From Pseudoalteromonas sp. XMcav2-N (GTDB lineage: Bacteria > Pseudomonadota > Gammaproteobacteria > Enterobacterales > Alteromonadaceae): a DNA stretch of 64,000 bases. The notes beneath the pieces are model-generated. The model had not been told where the DNA came from. It saw only the letters and a list, made by a program, of their open reading frames with translations, and searched no databases. Each line of letters starts with the position of its first letter. Position 1 is the first letter of the stretch. The stretch spans positions 93,720-157,719 of the forward strand of contig NZ_JAMXSF010000014.1 of the NCBI RefSeq assembly GCF_024124545.1. Direction: 5' to 3'. This document shows positions 28,420 through 36,017 of the stretch, piece by piece. The translations under genes and the position numbers were made by a program.

Positions 28420-29571
28420 ATGGATATTGTTGGTGGCTTCTACAGAGAAATATCTTTAGTCCCAGAAATTGATCAAATGTTTGGCTCTGGAGGCAGAGCT
28501 GCTGCTATATTAAGTGAAATAACAAATGATGTAACACTTCATACATATACTGACAATGATTCGGATATTGCTGAATTTGAAAAAAAGTACGTTATCAAAG
28601 TAAAAAAATATCGACGAGATGGTCCAATATCATTCTCATATTTTCATCCTTTATCTACACCACATATATCTAAAGGTGAAAATCTTCAGTCTTCAATCAA
28701 AGTTAGCGGTGAAGTTGTCCTTCGTTTCGGTCTAATTGAAGGTGATGCAGTCGTAGATGCAAATAGAGTTGTTTTTGACCCTCAGACATGGAAAAAAAAG
28801 GCTATTTATTCAATAAATGGCTCTAAAGCTAATCACCTCGTCATTGCTCTCAATGAGTTAGAGTTAGCCTACTCAACATCCGCCAACAGCATTATTGCAC
28901 AAGCACAAGAATTGCTAGATCTAAATAAAGCGGAAGCCATCGTAGTAAAAAGAGGTGTTAAGGGATGTTTTGTTCTAGAAAAAAATGGAAGTAAATATTC
29001 AATACCATCATATTTATCAAACAAAGTAACCAAAGTAGGAACGGGGGATGTTTTTAGTGCTATTTTTGCTTTTTATTGGGGGGTGAAAAAGAAACGCCCT
29101 AGCCATGCAGCTGAATTAGCTTCAAAACATGTAGCATGTTTCTGCGAATCTGGAGGAATAGATCTAGATTATCAGAAAATAGATAAGTTGATTCCCATAA
29201 ATTTTGAATCATTTCAACCTGTCACTATATTTGCTGATCAAACGGGCCTAGGTAAACGATATATTTTAGAAGAAGCAAAATATTTGCTTTTGCAATTTGG
29301 TATCGTTGCTCAGGTAGAAGATAATTTGGAAAATTTAGCGAACAACAAAAACCCAATTTTAATTTTAGGGGAAACTTTTCGAAATCTGATAGCAATAGAA
29401 AACCAACTAAGAAAGAATAAATCTAAAATCGTAGTGTATGATGTAAGCTGCGGTGATTGGTTTACGCGAAATTCAACACCAGAAAATATCACTTTTGCGC
29501 AAGATTTTACTTCTGCTATCTACCAGGTTGCATGGGCTTCAGCTCAACAAACAAATATAAAAGGAGTTTAA
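28420..29571 (+). CDS. PfkB-like kinase with C-terminal nucleotide-fold domain (first gene of candidate defence operon)
   Basis: Residues 1-255 resemble PfkB/ribokinase sugar or nucleoside kinases. The key motif is VGTGDVFSAIFAFYWG with catalytic base D210, preceded by AIVVKRGVKGCFVLEKNG. The N-terminal substrate region is short. The C-terminal 120 residues (PVTIFADQTGLGKRYILEEAKYLL, PILILGETF) look like a diverged nucleoside 2-deoxyribosyltransferase-type fold, which is known to be fused to PfkB in other proteins. An expected role is phosphorylation or processing of a nucleoside. The stop is one base before the GTG start of the TIR-TGT gene, so the operon begins here. Confidence 0.7.
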   Translation: MDIVGGFYREISLVPEIDQMFGSGGRAAAILSEITNDVTLHTYTDNDSDIAEFEKKYVIKVKKYRRDGPISFSYFHPLSTPHISKGENLQSSIKVSGEVVLRFGLIEGDAVVDANRVVFDPQTWKKKAIYSINGSKANHLVIALNELELAYSTSANSIIAQAQELLDLNKAEAIVVKRGVKGCFVLEKNGSKYSIPSYLSNKVTKVGTGDVFSAIFAFYWGVKKKRPSHAAELASKHVACFCESGGIDLDYQKIDKLIPINFESFQPVTIFADQTGLGKRYILEEAKYLLLQFGIVAQVEDNLENLANNKNPILILGETFRNLIAIENQLRKNKSKIVVYDVSCGDWFTRNSTPENITFAQDFTSAIYQVAWASAQQTNIKGV

Positions 29572-29572
29572 T

Positions 29573-30985
29573 GTGGCAGATATCTTCATAGCCTATTCAA
29601 GTAAAAATGAAACAATTGCAAAAAAACTGTATGATTGCTTAAAGCATCAATGGAACGTAGTTTATGACTACTATTCAGTTGGAGATTTTACCGAATTTAT
29701 TGAAAACGAGATAAAAACTTCCAAATGTTTGATCGCTATATTTTCAGAAAAATCAAAAGAGAGTAAAATATTTAAGAATGAGCTTTTATTCGCTCAGGAC
29801 TGCGGCATACCTATTTTAGGAGTAAAAATAGATAAAAGTGAAATATCACTAATGTTTCGAAGCATCAGTTACTGTGAATTTATCAACTGGGACGGTGTTC
29901 TTACGTATCCAGAATTAAATAAATTAAGGGCTAGGATTTCAAAAGTAATATCACCAAAATCAACCCCACAGCGATTAAAGCATGTTATCAGCGATAAAAT
30001 ATCTCTTCCGATACTCTTTCAATCAGTTTCATCATTTGAAACCCAATTACCAACACATGAAGCGGTTGAGGCTTTAGATATTTTTAAATTTTCATCGATA
30101 TTGATTTCTGCATACGATTTGGAAGAAAGAGAAGAATACAATCCAAAAAAACTTATTGAAAATATATTGAATTACAAAGAAAATGGTGGAGTCATATTAT
30201 TAGACTCTGGCAGCTATGAAAAGCATAGAAACAACAATAAATCTTGGTGCAGAGAAAAGTTTCACAATTTAATAAGAACAATACCATTTGACTTAATATT
30301 TTGTTTTGATGAATACGACTTAAAGCAGGATATACCTGAACTTACAGCAGAAATTATTGATTCAGTTGCTAAAGACCAACAACAAACAACCGTGCCCGTT
30401 TTACCAATTATTCATGCAAGAACTAACAAAGATGGAGAATACTTATTTGATTCCTTACCTGAACTTGTTTTGGAGGTAACCAAAAGACTTAGCCCCCCAT
30501 TAATAGCGATACCTGAAAGAGAGTTAGGTGATGGTTTGCAGGAACGCATTAAAAATATAGTTAAGATTAGGGCATTATTAAATACACTTTCTTATTACCA
30601 GCCAATTCATATTTTAGGAACCGGAGACCCTATTGTTATTCCATTTTTTATCGCAGCCGGTGCTGACAGTTTTGATGGATTGGAGTGGTGCAGAAAAGTA
30701 GTGGATAGAGATCAACATCGGCTTCATCATTTCCACCATTTTGATTTGTTTGCTTATCAGGCTGAATATGCTGATTCATCTGTAACTAGGAATGCAATAA
30801 ATCAAGAAGGGGTAAAATTTATTGCCAAGGTCATTTTTCACAACTTAGATTTTTATACTGATTTCATGGCTAAACTGAAAAAATCAACTACAAATGGTAG
30901 TATAAGAGGATTTATTACTGAAAACTTACCTAAACCAATATGGAGTGAAATTATGAATAAGCTAAATGGAACTCTAAAAATATGA
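29573..30985 (+). CDS. TIR domain fused to tRNA-guanine transglycosylase-like domain
   Basis: The GTG start at 29573 has AAGGAG upstream and leaves one base after the previous stop. Residues 1-130 are a TIR domain: DIFIAYSSKNETIAKKL, LIAIFSEKSKESKIF and candidate catalytic E70 in FKNELLFAQ. Residues about 150-470 resemble TGT enzymes. The best match is HILGTGDPIVIPFFIAAGADSFDG, where D368 in SFDG sits where TGT places its nucleophile Asp. I see no CxCxxC zinc site, so tRNA binding may be lost. TGT-like proteins are ancillary parts of type IV CBASS; a TIR fusion is unusual. The stop overlaps the next start by four bases. Confidence 0.78.
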   Translation: MADIFIAYSSKNETIAKKLYDCLKHQWNVVYDYYSVGDFTEFIENEIKTSKCLIAIFSEKSKESKIFKNELLFAQDCGIPILGVKIDKSEISLMFRSISYCEFINWDGVLTYPELNKLRARISKVISPKSTPQRLKHVISDKISLPILFQSVSSFETQLPTHEAVEALDIFKFSSILISAYDLEEREEYNPKKLIENILNYKENGGVILLDSGSYEKHRNNNKSWCREKFHNLIRTIPFDLIFCFDEYDLKQDIPELTAEIIDSVAKDQQQTTVPVLPIIHARTNKDGEYLFDSLPELVLEVTKRLSPPLIAIPERELGDGLQERIKNIVKIRALLNTLSYYQPIHILGTGDPIVIPFFIAAGADSFDGLEWCRKVVDRDQHRLHHFHHFDLFAYQAEYADSSVTRNAINQEGVKFIAKVIFHNLDFYTDFMAKLKKSTTNGSIRGFITENLPKPIWSEIMNKLNGTLKI

Positions 30986-31689
30986 GGACAAATATTGAAA
31001 GGTTAAATGATGCAATTCAAGCAATTTACCCTGACATCGAAAATGAAGTCCAATCTGATTCTTCGACTTGTGAAATTCGTTTATGGTGGGAGCTATCGGC
31101 ATGTGTACTAAGTAGCCAAGTCTCTTATGGTTTAGCAATTGCTATGGCAGATGAAATTACCAAAAGTAACTTATTTATCAAAAAACATTCGGACATTGAA
31201 TTGTTATATGTGCAACTCAAAGAGTTGTTAATTACACCTGTTCGAGTGGGTGAAAAGTACATGCGACATCGCTTCTATGATGTAAAGGCTAAGCAGCTAG
31301 CAAAATGTAGTGAGCTAGTTTACAAACATGCAGGCTCTTTGCGCATGCTGCTTGATAGTTTTAATAATCATTTGGAAGCGCGAGAATGGCTAGTAAAAAA
31401 TATGCCAGGGCTAGGACCAAAACAAGCAAGTATGTTTTTACGAAACTCAGGCACAACATATGAGTTAGCAATTCTTGATAGGCATGTACTCAACTATATG
31501 AGTCTACTCGGAATGTATAACGAACAAGAAAAATTTATATCTAGTAAAAAAAAGTATCTATATTACGAGAAACTATTAAGAGAATATGCTGATAGTTTGA
31601 ATTGTAAAATAGGACTTTTGGACTGGGCAATATGGGTAGTTATGAGAGTTATTGAAAATAAAAAGGAGTTTACCCCGCAATGCGCGTAG
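30982..31689 (+). CDS. OGG-type helix-hairpin-helix DNA glycosylase-like protein
   Basis: The 235-residue protein has the helix-hairpin-helix MPGLGPKQASMFLRN with catalytic-type Lys K147. D166 follows in AILDRHVLN. The Lys-Asp spacing of 19 equals that of OGG1 (K249/D268), so the active site looks intact. An earlier helix (WWELSACVLSSQVSYGLAIAMAD) fits the HhH-GPD fold. The family removes 8-oxoguanine-like bases; in type IV CBASS, OGG-like proteins sit beside QueC-like and TGT-like ones and may act on a deazaguanine or other modified base. It overlaps both neighbours (4 and 10 bases). Confidence 0.85.
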   Translation: MRTNIERLNDAIQAIYPDIENEVQSDSSTCEIRLWWELSACVLSSQVSYGLAIAMADEITKSNLFIKKHSDIELLYVQLKELLITPVRVGEKYMRHRFYDVKAKQLAKCSELVYKHAGSLRMLLDSFNNHLEAREWLVKNMPGLGPKQASMFLRNSGTTYELAILDRHVLNYMSLLGMYNEQEKFISSKKKYLYYEKLLREYADSLNCKIGLLDWAIWVVMRVIENKKEFTPQCA

Positions 31690-32267
31690 TTATATTAGTT
31701 TCTGGAGGCCTTGATTCTACTTTGGTTGTCAAATTGGCAAAAGATGAAGGTGTCGAGACATATCCCTTATTTATCGATTACGGTCAAATTGCAAGGGAAG
31801 CGGAATTAAAATCTTGTGAAGAAGCTTTGGCCGCGGTTGGTGTCCATAAATTTGAAATTGCTAATTTATCAGGCTTTGGCAAACTTATCAAATCAGGGCT
31901 GACAGATCCCACTTTAGATATAGTTAATGATGCATTTACCCCTGGTCGAAACATGCTATTTCTATTAACGGCTGCGGCGTATGCATATCAAAATAACGCT
32001 GATGCTATATCAATCGGACTGCTCCATGAATCAACATCTTTATTTCCTGATCAATCCACTGAATTTCTTGAAAAAGCCGAAGAATTAATAGAATTAATAA
32101 TGGGCTATAAGATAAGAGTTTTAGCTCCATTAAGAGAGTTTATGAAGCCCGACGTTATCGAGTTAGCAAAATTAAAGGGAGTAACTAAAACGTATTCATG
32201 CCATACAGGTAATTTAGAACCATGCGGTGAGTGTATTGCATGTAAAGAATTTGAGATGGAGGTATAG
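31680..32267 (+). CDS. QueC-like 7-cyano-7-deazaguanine synthase family protein
   Basis: The ATP pyrophosphatase PP-loop SGGLDST is at residues 8-14. PGRNMLFLL follows, and the four zinc ligands are C174, C182, C185 and C188 (CHTGNLEPCGECIAC), exactly as in QueC. True QueC turns carboxy-deazaguanine into preQ0 with ATP and ammonia. At 195 residues it is shorter than usual, and no other queuosine gene is nearby. Its place between an OGG-like and a TIR gene points to the defence-type branch. It may join the deazaguanine carboxylate to a protein amine, as reported for type IV CBASS; this is inference. Confidence 0.88.
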   Translation: MRVVILVSGGLDSTLVVKLAKDEGVETYPLFIDYGQIAREAELKSCEEALAAVGVHKFEIANLSGFGKLIKSGLTDPTLDIVNDAFTPGRNMLFLLTAAAYAYQNNADAISIGLLHESTSLFPDQSTEFLEKAEELIELIMGYKIRVLAPLREFMKPDVIELAKLKGVTKTYSCHTGNLEPCGECIACKEFEMEV

Positions 32268-32269
32268 AG

Positions 32270-32731
32270 ATGGGAGGCAGTTCATCAGGATCTTGGAGTA
32301 GGCTAGGCAATGTAAGAGCACTTGAAGAGAAAGCAAAGTTAGCGCTTCAGCCTAAAAAGAAAAATGTTTTCATTAGCTTTTCTTCCAAAGATATGAACGA
32401 AGTAAATTTACTTCGAGGCCAAGCAAAAAATGAAAATAGTGATATAGAATTTAACGATCACTCAGTGAAATCTGCATACAATAGTGAAGTAGCCGAATAC
32501 ATCAAGCGGAAAATTACAGAGCGCATAAACAGAACTTCAACAACCGTTGTTTACTTGACTGAAAACACTTCTAAGAGCCAATGGGTTAAGTGGGAAGTTG
32601 AAAAAAGCCATGCCCTGGGAAAGAAAGTAATTGCAGTCCATAAAGGCGATAATTTTAATGGGAATATCCCTAGCTGGCTCAACGCGTCAAAAATAGTCTC
32701 CTGGTCAAATTTATCAAACGCTCTAGATTGA
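32270..32731 (+). CDS. Small TIR-like protein (DUF1863/ThsB-like) with N-terminal Met-Gly-Gly-Ser
   Basis: GGAGG in the end of the QueC-like gene precedes ATG 32270. The protein begins MGGSSSGSWSRLGN; after Met removal an exposed Gly would be left. The TIR-like domain spans about 30-150: KNVFISFSSKD, TTVVYLTENTSKSQWVKWEVEKSHALGKKVIAV, with candidate catalytic E109. Proteins of this type act as NAD-processing or signal-making TIRs in Thoeris-like defence. The Gly-Gly-Ser start is odd for a cytoplasmic protein and suggests that the free N-terminus is functional, perhaps the site that the QueC-like enzyme modifies. Confidence 0.82.
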   Translation: MGGSSSGSWSRLGNVRALEEKAKLALQPKKKNVFISFSSKDMNEVNLLRGQAKNENSDIEFNDHSVKSAYNSEVAEYIKRKITERINRTSTTVVYLTENTSKSQWVKWEVEKSHALGKKVIAVHKGDNFNGNIPSWLNASKIVSWSNLSNALD

Positions 32732-32744
32732 GGAAAACAAATAT

Positions 32745-34007
32745 ATGGATCAAAAAGTTTGCTTTGTTGTAATGGGATTTGGTGAAAAGACAGACCATGA
32801 GTTAGGTAAGACTTTTGACCTAGATGCAACTTTTGAAGCTATTATTAAGCCTGCAGTAGAAGATGCTGGGTTAAAGTGCGTTCGTGCTGATGAAATATTA
32901 CATTCAGGCATTATTGATGCAGAAATGTATATGATGCTTTATCAAGCTGACTTAGTTATAGCAGACATCAGCACTGGAAATGTAAATGCTGTATATGAGT
33001 TGGGGGTGAGACATGCATTAAAGCCAAGTTCAACAATAATCATGAAAGAACAGGATGGAAGATTTTCATTTGACCTAGATCATACTAGCACATTCCAGTA
33101 TGAACATTTGGGTAAAGATATTGGCTCAAGAGAGGCTAAACGTGCTTGTTGCGCATTAAAAGATTTAATTTTGGCTGCCATTGATGATCAACAGAAAGTT
33201 GATAGCCCTGTATATACATACCTTCCAGCTCTTAAGTATCCCATGCTAACTGAGATGGAATTTCAAGAAAAAGTCGAAGAGTTAGAAGAAGAAAGTGATC
33301 GCCTACATTTATTCCTAGAGTCTGGTAAAAAAGCACTAAATGATAGCGAGTTTAGTTCAGCAATAACCTTTTATAAGGAAGCAGCTGAAATGACGCGTCA
33401 AGACCCAACTGTAATCCAAAAGTTAGTTTTAGCTACATACAAATCAGAAATACCCACTAAAGAAGAAGCTTTAGAAAATGCCTTGAATATTGCTCAGTCA
33501 TTAACACCTTATCAGTCCAATGATCCTGAAACATGTGGGTTAACGGGAGCGATCCATAAAAGGTTATGGCAAATCCACCGTAATACTGATGATTTGGAGC
33601 TAGCAATAAAACAATACGGCCGAGGGTTCGAAATTAGGCGAGACTATTATAATGGAGAAAATTATGCAGCATGTTTAGATATGTTAGCGGATCATAGAAA
33701 TGATTCAAATGAAATCATATACAACAGGATGAGAGCATATAAAGTCAGATTGATTATTATAGAATCGTTGGAAAAAGTAGCCGCCGACGGTGAAGAGCTC
33801 GCGGAAAGAAGTGATAGAAAGTGGATATTAGCTAGTTTATCCAACTGTTACTTAGCTGTAGGCAATGATAAAGAAGCTAACACTTATGAAAAGCGCTTTT
33901 TAGCAGAAAAACTCGCTGATTGGGAACAAGAAACCTTTATTGAAGGAAAAGCTAATGCTCAAGAAGCATTTGCAAAGTTTCAGCGGCAGAGCAGAGAAAC
34001 TAATTGA
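32745..34007 (+). CDS. DUF4071-like protein: nucleotide-fold N-terminus plus TPR-like repeats
   Basis: Residues 1-140 hold an NDT/TIR-like nucleotide fold: CFVVMGFGEKTDHELGK, ADLVIADISTGNVNAVYELGVRHAL, with E85 placed like the catalytic Glu of such nucleosidases. Residues about 180-410 are helical TPR-like repeats (FYKEAAEMTRQDPTVIQKLVLA, LASLSNCYLAVGNDKEANTYEK). This pairing is typical of TRAFs-binding/DUF4071 proteins often found near TIR genes. As the last gene of the operon it may be the effector that depletes nucleotides, or a sensor. A hairpin follows the stop. Confidence 0.75.
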   Translation: MDQKVCFVVMGFGEKTDHELGKTFDLDATFEAIIKPAVEDAGLKCVRADEILHSGIIDAEMYMMLYQADLVIADISTGNVNAVYELGVRHALKPSSTIIMKEQDGRFSFDLDHTSTFQYEHLGKDIGSREAKRACCALKDLILAAIDDQQKVDSPVYTYLPALKYPMLTEMEFQEKVEELEEESDRLHLFLESGKKALNDSEFSSAITFYKEAAEMTRQDPTVIQKLVLATYKSEIPTKEEALENALNIAQSLTPYQSNDPETCGLTGAIHKRLWQIHRNTDDLELAIKQYGRGFEIRRDYYNGENYAACLDMLADHRNDSNEIIYNRMRAYKVRLIIIESLEKVAADGEELAERSDRKWILASLSNCYLAVGNDKEANTYEKRFLAEKLADWEQETFIEGKANAQEAFAKFQRQSRETN

Positions 34008-34056
34008 ATAATTTCAGTACTTCACTTACATAGCTTAATTTAAATAAAGTTGAAAT

Positions 34057-34085
34057 AGTGGAAGCTAAATCAGAACTTCCACTTT
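34057..34085 (+). terminator. Probable terminator of the TIR/deazaguanine operon
   Basis: AGTGGAAG at 34057-34064 pairs with CTTCCACT at 34076-34083, followed by TT. It is about 50 bases after the last stop of the operon. Confidence 0.5.
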
Positions 34086-34110
34086 CCAACTTAATTAAGA
34101 AATGAAAAAA

Positions 34111-34140
34111 TGTGGTTGAGTGCTTTATTGCTCACCCACA
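34111..34140 (-). terminator. Rho-independent terminator of glmS
   Basis: On the minus strand TGTGGGTGAG pairs with CTCAACCACA (one mismatch) and runs into six T. It lies 26 bases after the glmS stop. The region just past glmS is also where Tn7-type elements usually insert. Confidence 0.75.
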
Positions 34141-34165
34141 AAACATTAAAAATCAATACCTTAAA

Positions 34166-35986
34166 CTATTCCACAGTGACCGATTTTGCCAGGTTACGTG
34201 GCTGGTCGACGTCGGTGCCTTTGATCACGGCAACGTAGTACGACAGTAGCTGTAGCGGGATTGTATAGACAACGGGTGCGATGATGTCTTCTACGTGATT
34301 CACGTTCATTACGCGCATGGTGTCGTCTGATGCGAAGTTGGAGTCTTTGTCGGCGAAGACGTAGATGATGCCGCCGCGGGCGCGGACTTCTTCAACATTT
34401 GACTTCAGCTTTTCAAGCAGCTCGTTGTTTGGCGCTACGACTATGATCGGCATGTCGGCGTCGATCAGGGCCAGTGGGCCGTGCTTTAGCTCGCCTGCGG
34501 CGTAGGCTTCGGCGTGAATGTACGAGATTTCTTTAAGCTTAAGTGCGCCTTCCATTGCAATTGGGTATTGTGAACCACGGCCCAGGAACAATGAGTGGTG
34601 CTTGTCGGCGAATTCTTCTGCCAGCGCTTCGATGCCTTCGGCCATGTTCAGTGACTCTTCCAGTTTGTTTGGCAGGGTCTTGATGGCGTTAACAATTGTG
34701 CTCTGGTCGCGGCCTTTTTCTTGTGCAATTGACGCAGTTAGCATCAATAAGCCGACCAATTGCGTAGTAAATGCTTTAGTTGACGCAACACCAATTTCGG
34801 CACCGGCTTTGGTCATAAAGGCCAGATCGGATTCGCGTACCAGTGAAGAGCCCGGCACGTTACAGATGGTCATTGAGGCCATGTAGCCCTGCTCTTTCGC
34901 CAGGCGCAGTGCCGCCAGGGTATCGGCGGTTTCGCCAGACTGAGAAATGGTTACAAGTAGGCTATTTTCGTGCACAAACGACTCACGATAGCGGAATTCA
35001 GAGGCAATTTCGACATTACAGCTTACGCCTGCGTATTGCTCTAACCAGTAACGCGCCACCATGCCTGAGTGGTAAGAGGTACCACAGGCAATGATCTGCA
35101 CGTGTTTAACGTCTTTGAAGATCTGGTTAGCCTGGTCGCCAAATGCATCTACTGCGACTCTGTCACCTTCCAAGCGGCCTTCCAGGGTATTGCGTACGGC
35201 CATTGGTTGCTCGTAGATTTCTTTGAGCATGTAGTGACGGTATTCGCCTTTGCCCGAGATATCCTGAGAAATGTTAGATTCAACCACTTCACGCTCAACC
35301 GGTTCGCCGTTGATGTCGTAAATTTCGACCGTTTCGCGGGTGATGCGTGCTACATCGCCTTCTTCTAAGAAGATAAAGTTGCGTGTTACCGCAAGCAGTG
35401 CCAGCTGATCAGACGCGATGAAGTTTTCGCCCAGACCTAAGCCGATAACCAGCGGGCTGCCAGAACGTGCTACGATGATTTCGTTGTCGTTGGCTTTGTC
35501 GAATACCACTGTACCGTAAGCGCCTTCGAGCTGCTTAACCGCGGCTTTAACCGAGTCCAGCAGAGAGTCGTGCTGCTGACGTAGTTGGTGGATAAGGTGT
35601 ACCATGACTTCGGTGTCGGTATCAGACAGGAAGGTATAGCCATCGTCTTTTAATACAGAACGCAGTGACTCATGGTTTTCAATAATGCCGTTGTGGACCA
35701 GCGCGATTTCGCTATTTGAAATGTGAGGGTGAGCATTCACTTCGGTTACACCACCATGTGTAGCCCAACGCGTGTGCGCAATACCTGTGTGTCCGCTGAC
35801 GCCGGCTTCGGCCACGGCCGCTTCCAGGTTGGCCACTTTACCCACAGCCTTGACCGTATCCAGGGTACCAGCCTGACTTAAAGCCACACCCGCTGAATCG
35901 TATCCACGGTATTCAAGACGTTTTAAACCTTCGATCAAAATACGGTTAACAGGACGTTCTGCTACCGCACCAACTATACCACACAT
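34166..35986 (-). CDS. glmS: Glutamine-fructose-6-phosphate aminotransferase (isomerizing)
   Basis: The 606-residue protein has the standard length. The N-terminal glutaminase domain starts MCGIVGAVAE with nucleophile Cys2. RTHARW-like (IAHTRWATHGG) and DTEVMVHLI motifs follow. Two SIS domains (ISQSGETADT, GRGSQYPIAMEGALKLKE) and the C-terminal QPRNLAKSVTVE complete it. It makes glucosamine-6-phosphate for peptidoglycan and LPS. GGAGAA precedes the ATG. A DeoR-family gene lies 31 bases upstream on the same strand, so the two form an operon. GlmU, the next pathway enzyme but one, is also in this window. Confidence 0.98.
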   Translation of the reverse strand: MCGIVGAVAERPVNRILIEGLKRLEYRGYDSAGVALSQAGTLDTVKAVGKVANLEAAVAEAGVSGHTGIAHTRWATHGGVTEVNAHPHISNSEIALVHNGIIENHESLRSVLKDDGYTFLSDTDTEVMVHLIHQLRQQHDSLLDSVKAAVKQLEGAYGTVVFDKANDNEIIVARSGSPLVIGLGLGENFIASDQLALLAVTRNFIFLEEGDVARITRETVEIYDINGEPVEREVVESNISQDISGKGEYRHYMLKEIYEQPMAVRNTLEGRLEGDRVAVDAFGDQANQIFKDVKHVQIIACGTSYHSGMVARYWLEQYAGVSCNVEIASEFRYRESFVHENSLLVTISQSGETADTLAALRLAKEQGYMASMTICNVPGSSLVRESDLAFMTKAGAEIGVASTKAFTTQLVGLLMLTASIAQEKGRDQSTIVNAIKTLPNKLEESLNMAEGIEALAEEFADKHHSLFLGRGSQYPIAMEGALKLKEISYIHAEAYAAGELKHGPLALIDADMPIIVVAPNNELLEKLKSNVEEVRARGGIIYVFADKDSNFASDDTMRVMNVNHVEDIIAPVVYTIPLQLLSYYVAVIKGTDVDQPRNLAKSVTVE

Positions 35987-36017
35987 AAATTCTCCATTAT
36001 TTGCACGTTGTGTGTTG

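Noticed and set aside
31680..32267. Reading the QueC-like gene as ordinary queuosine synthesis
   Set aside because: No queD, queE or queF lies near, and the gene is embedded and overlapping in an operon with TIR and OGG-like genes.
28420..34007. Calling the operon a complete type IV CBASS system
   Set aside because: No CD-NTase and no CBASS effector of known type are seen in the window; only the ancillary families match.
34007..34166. A Tn7 insertion
   Set aside because: The place fits, but no Tn7 end repeat and no tns gene can be seen; kept only as a context note.
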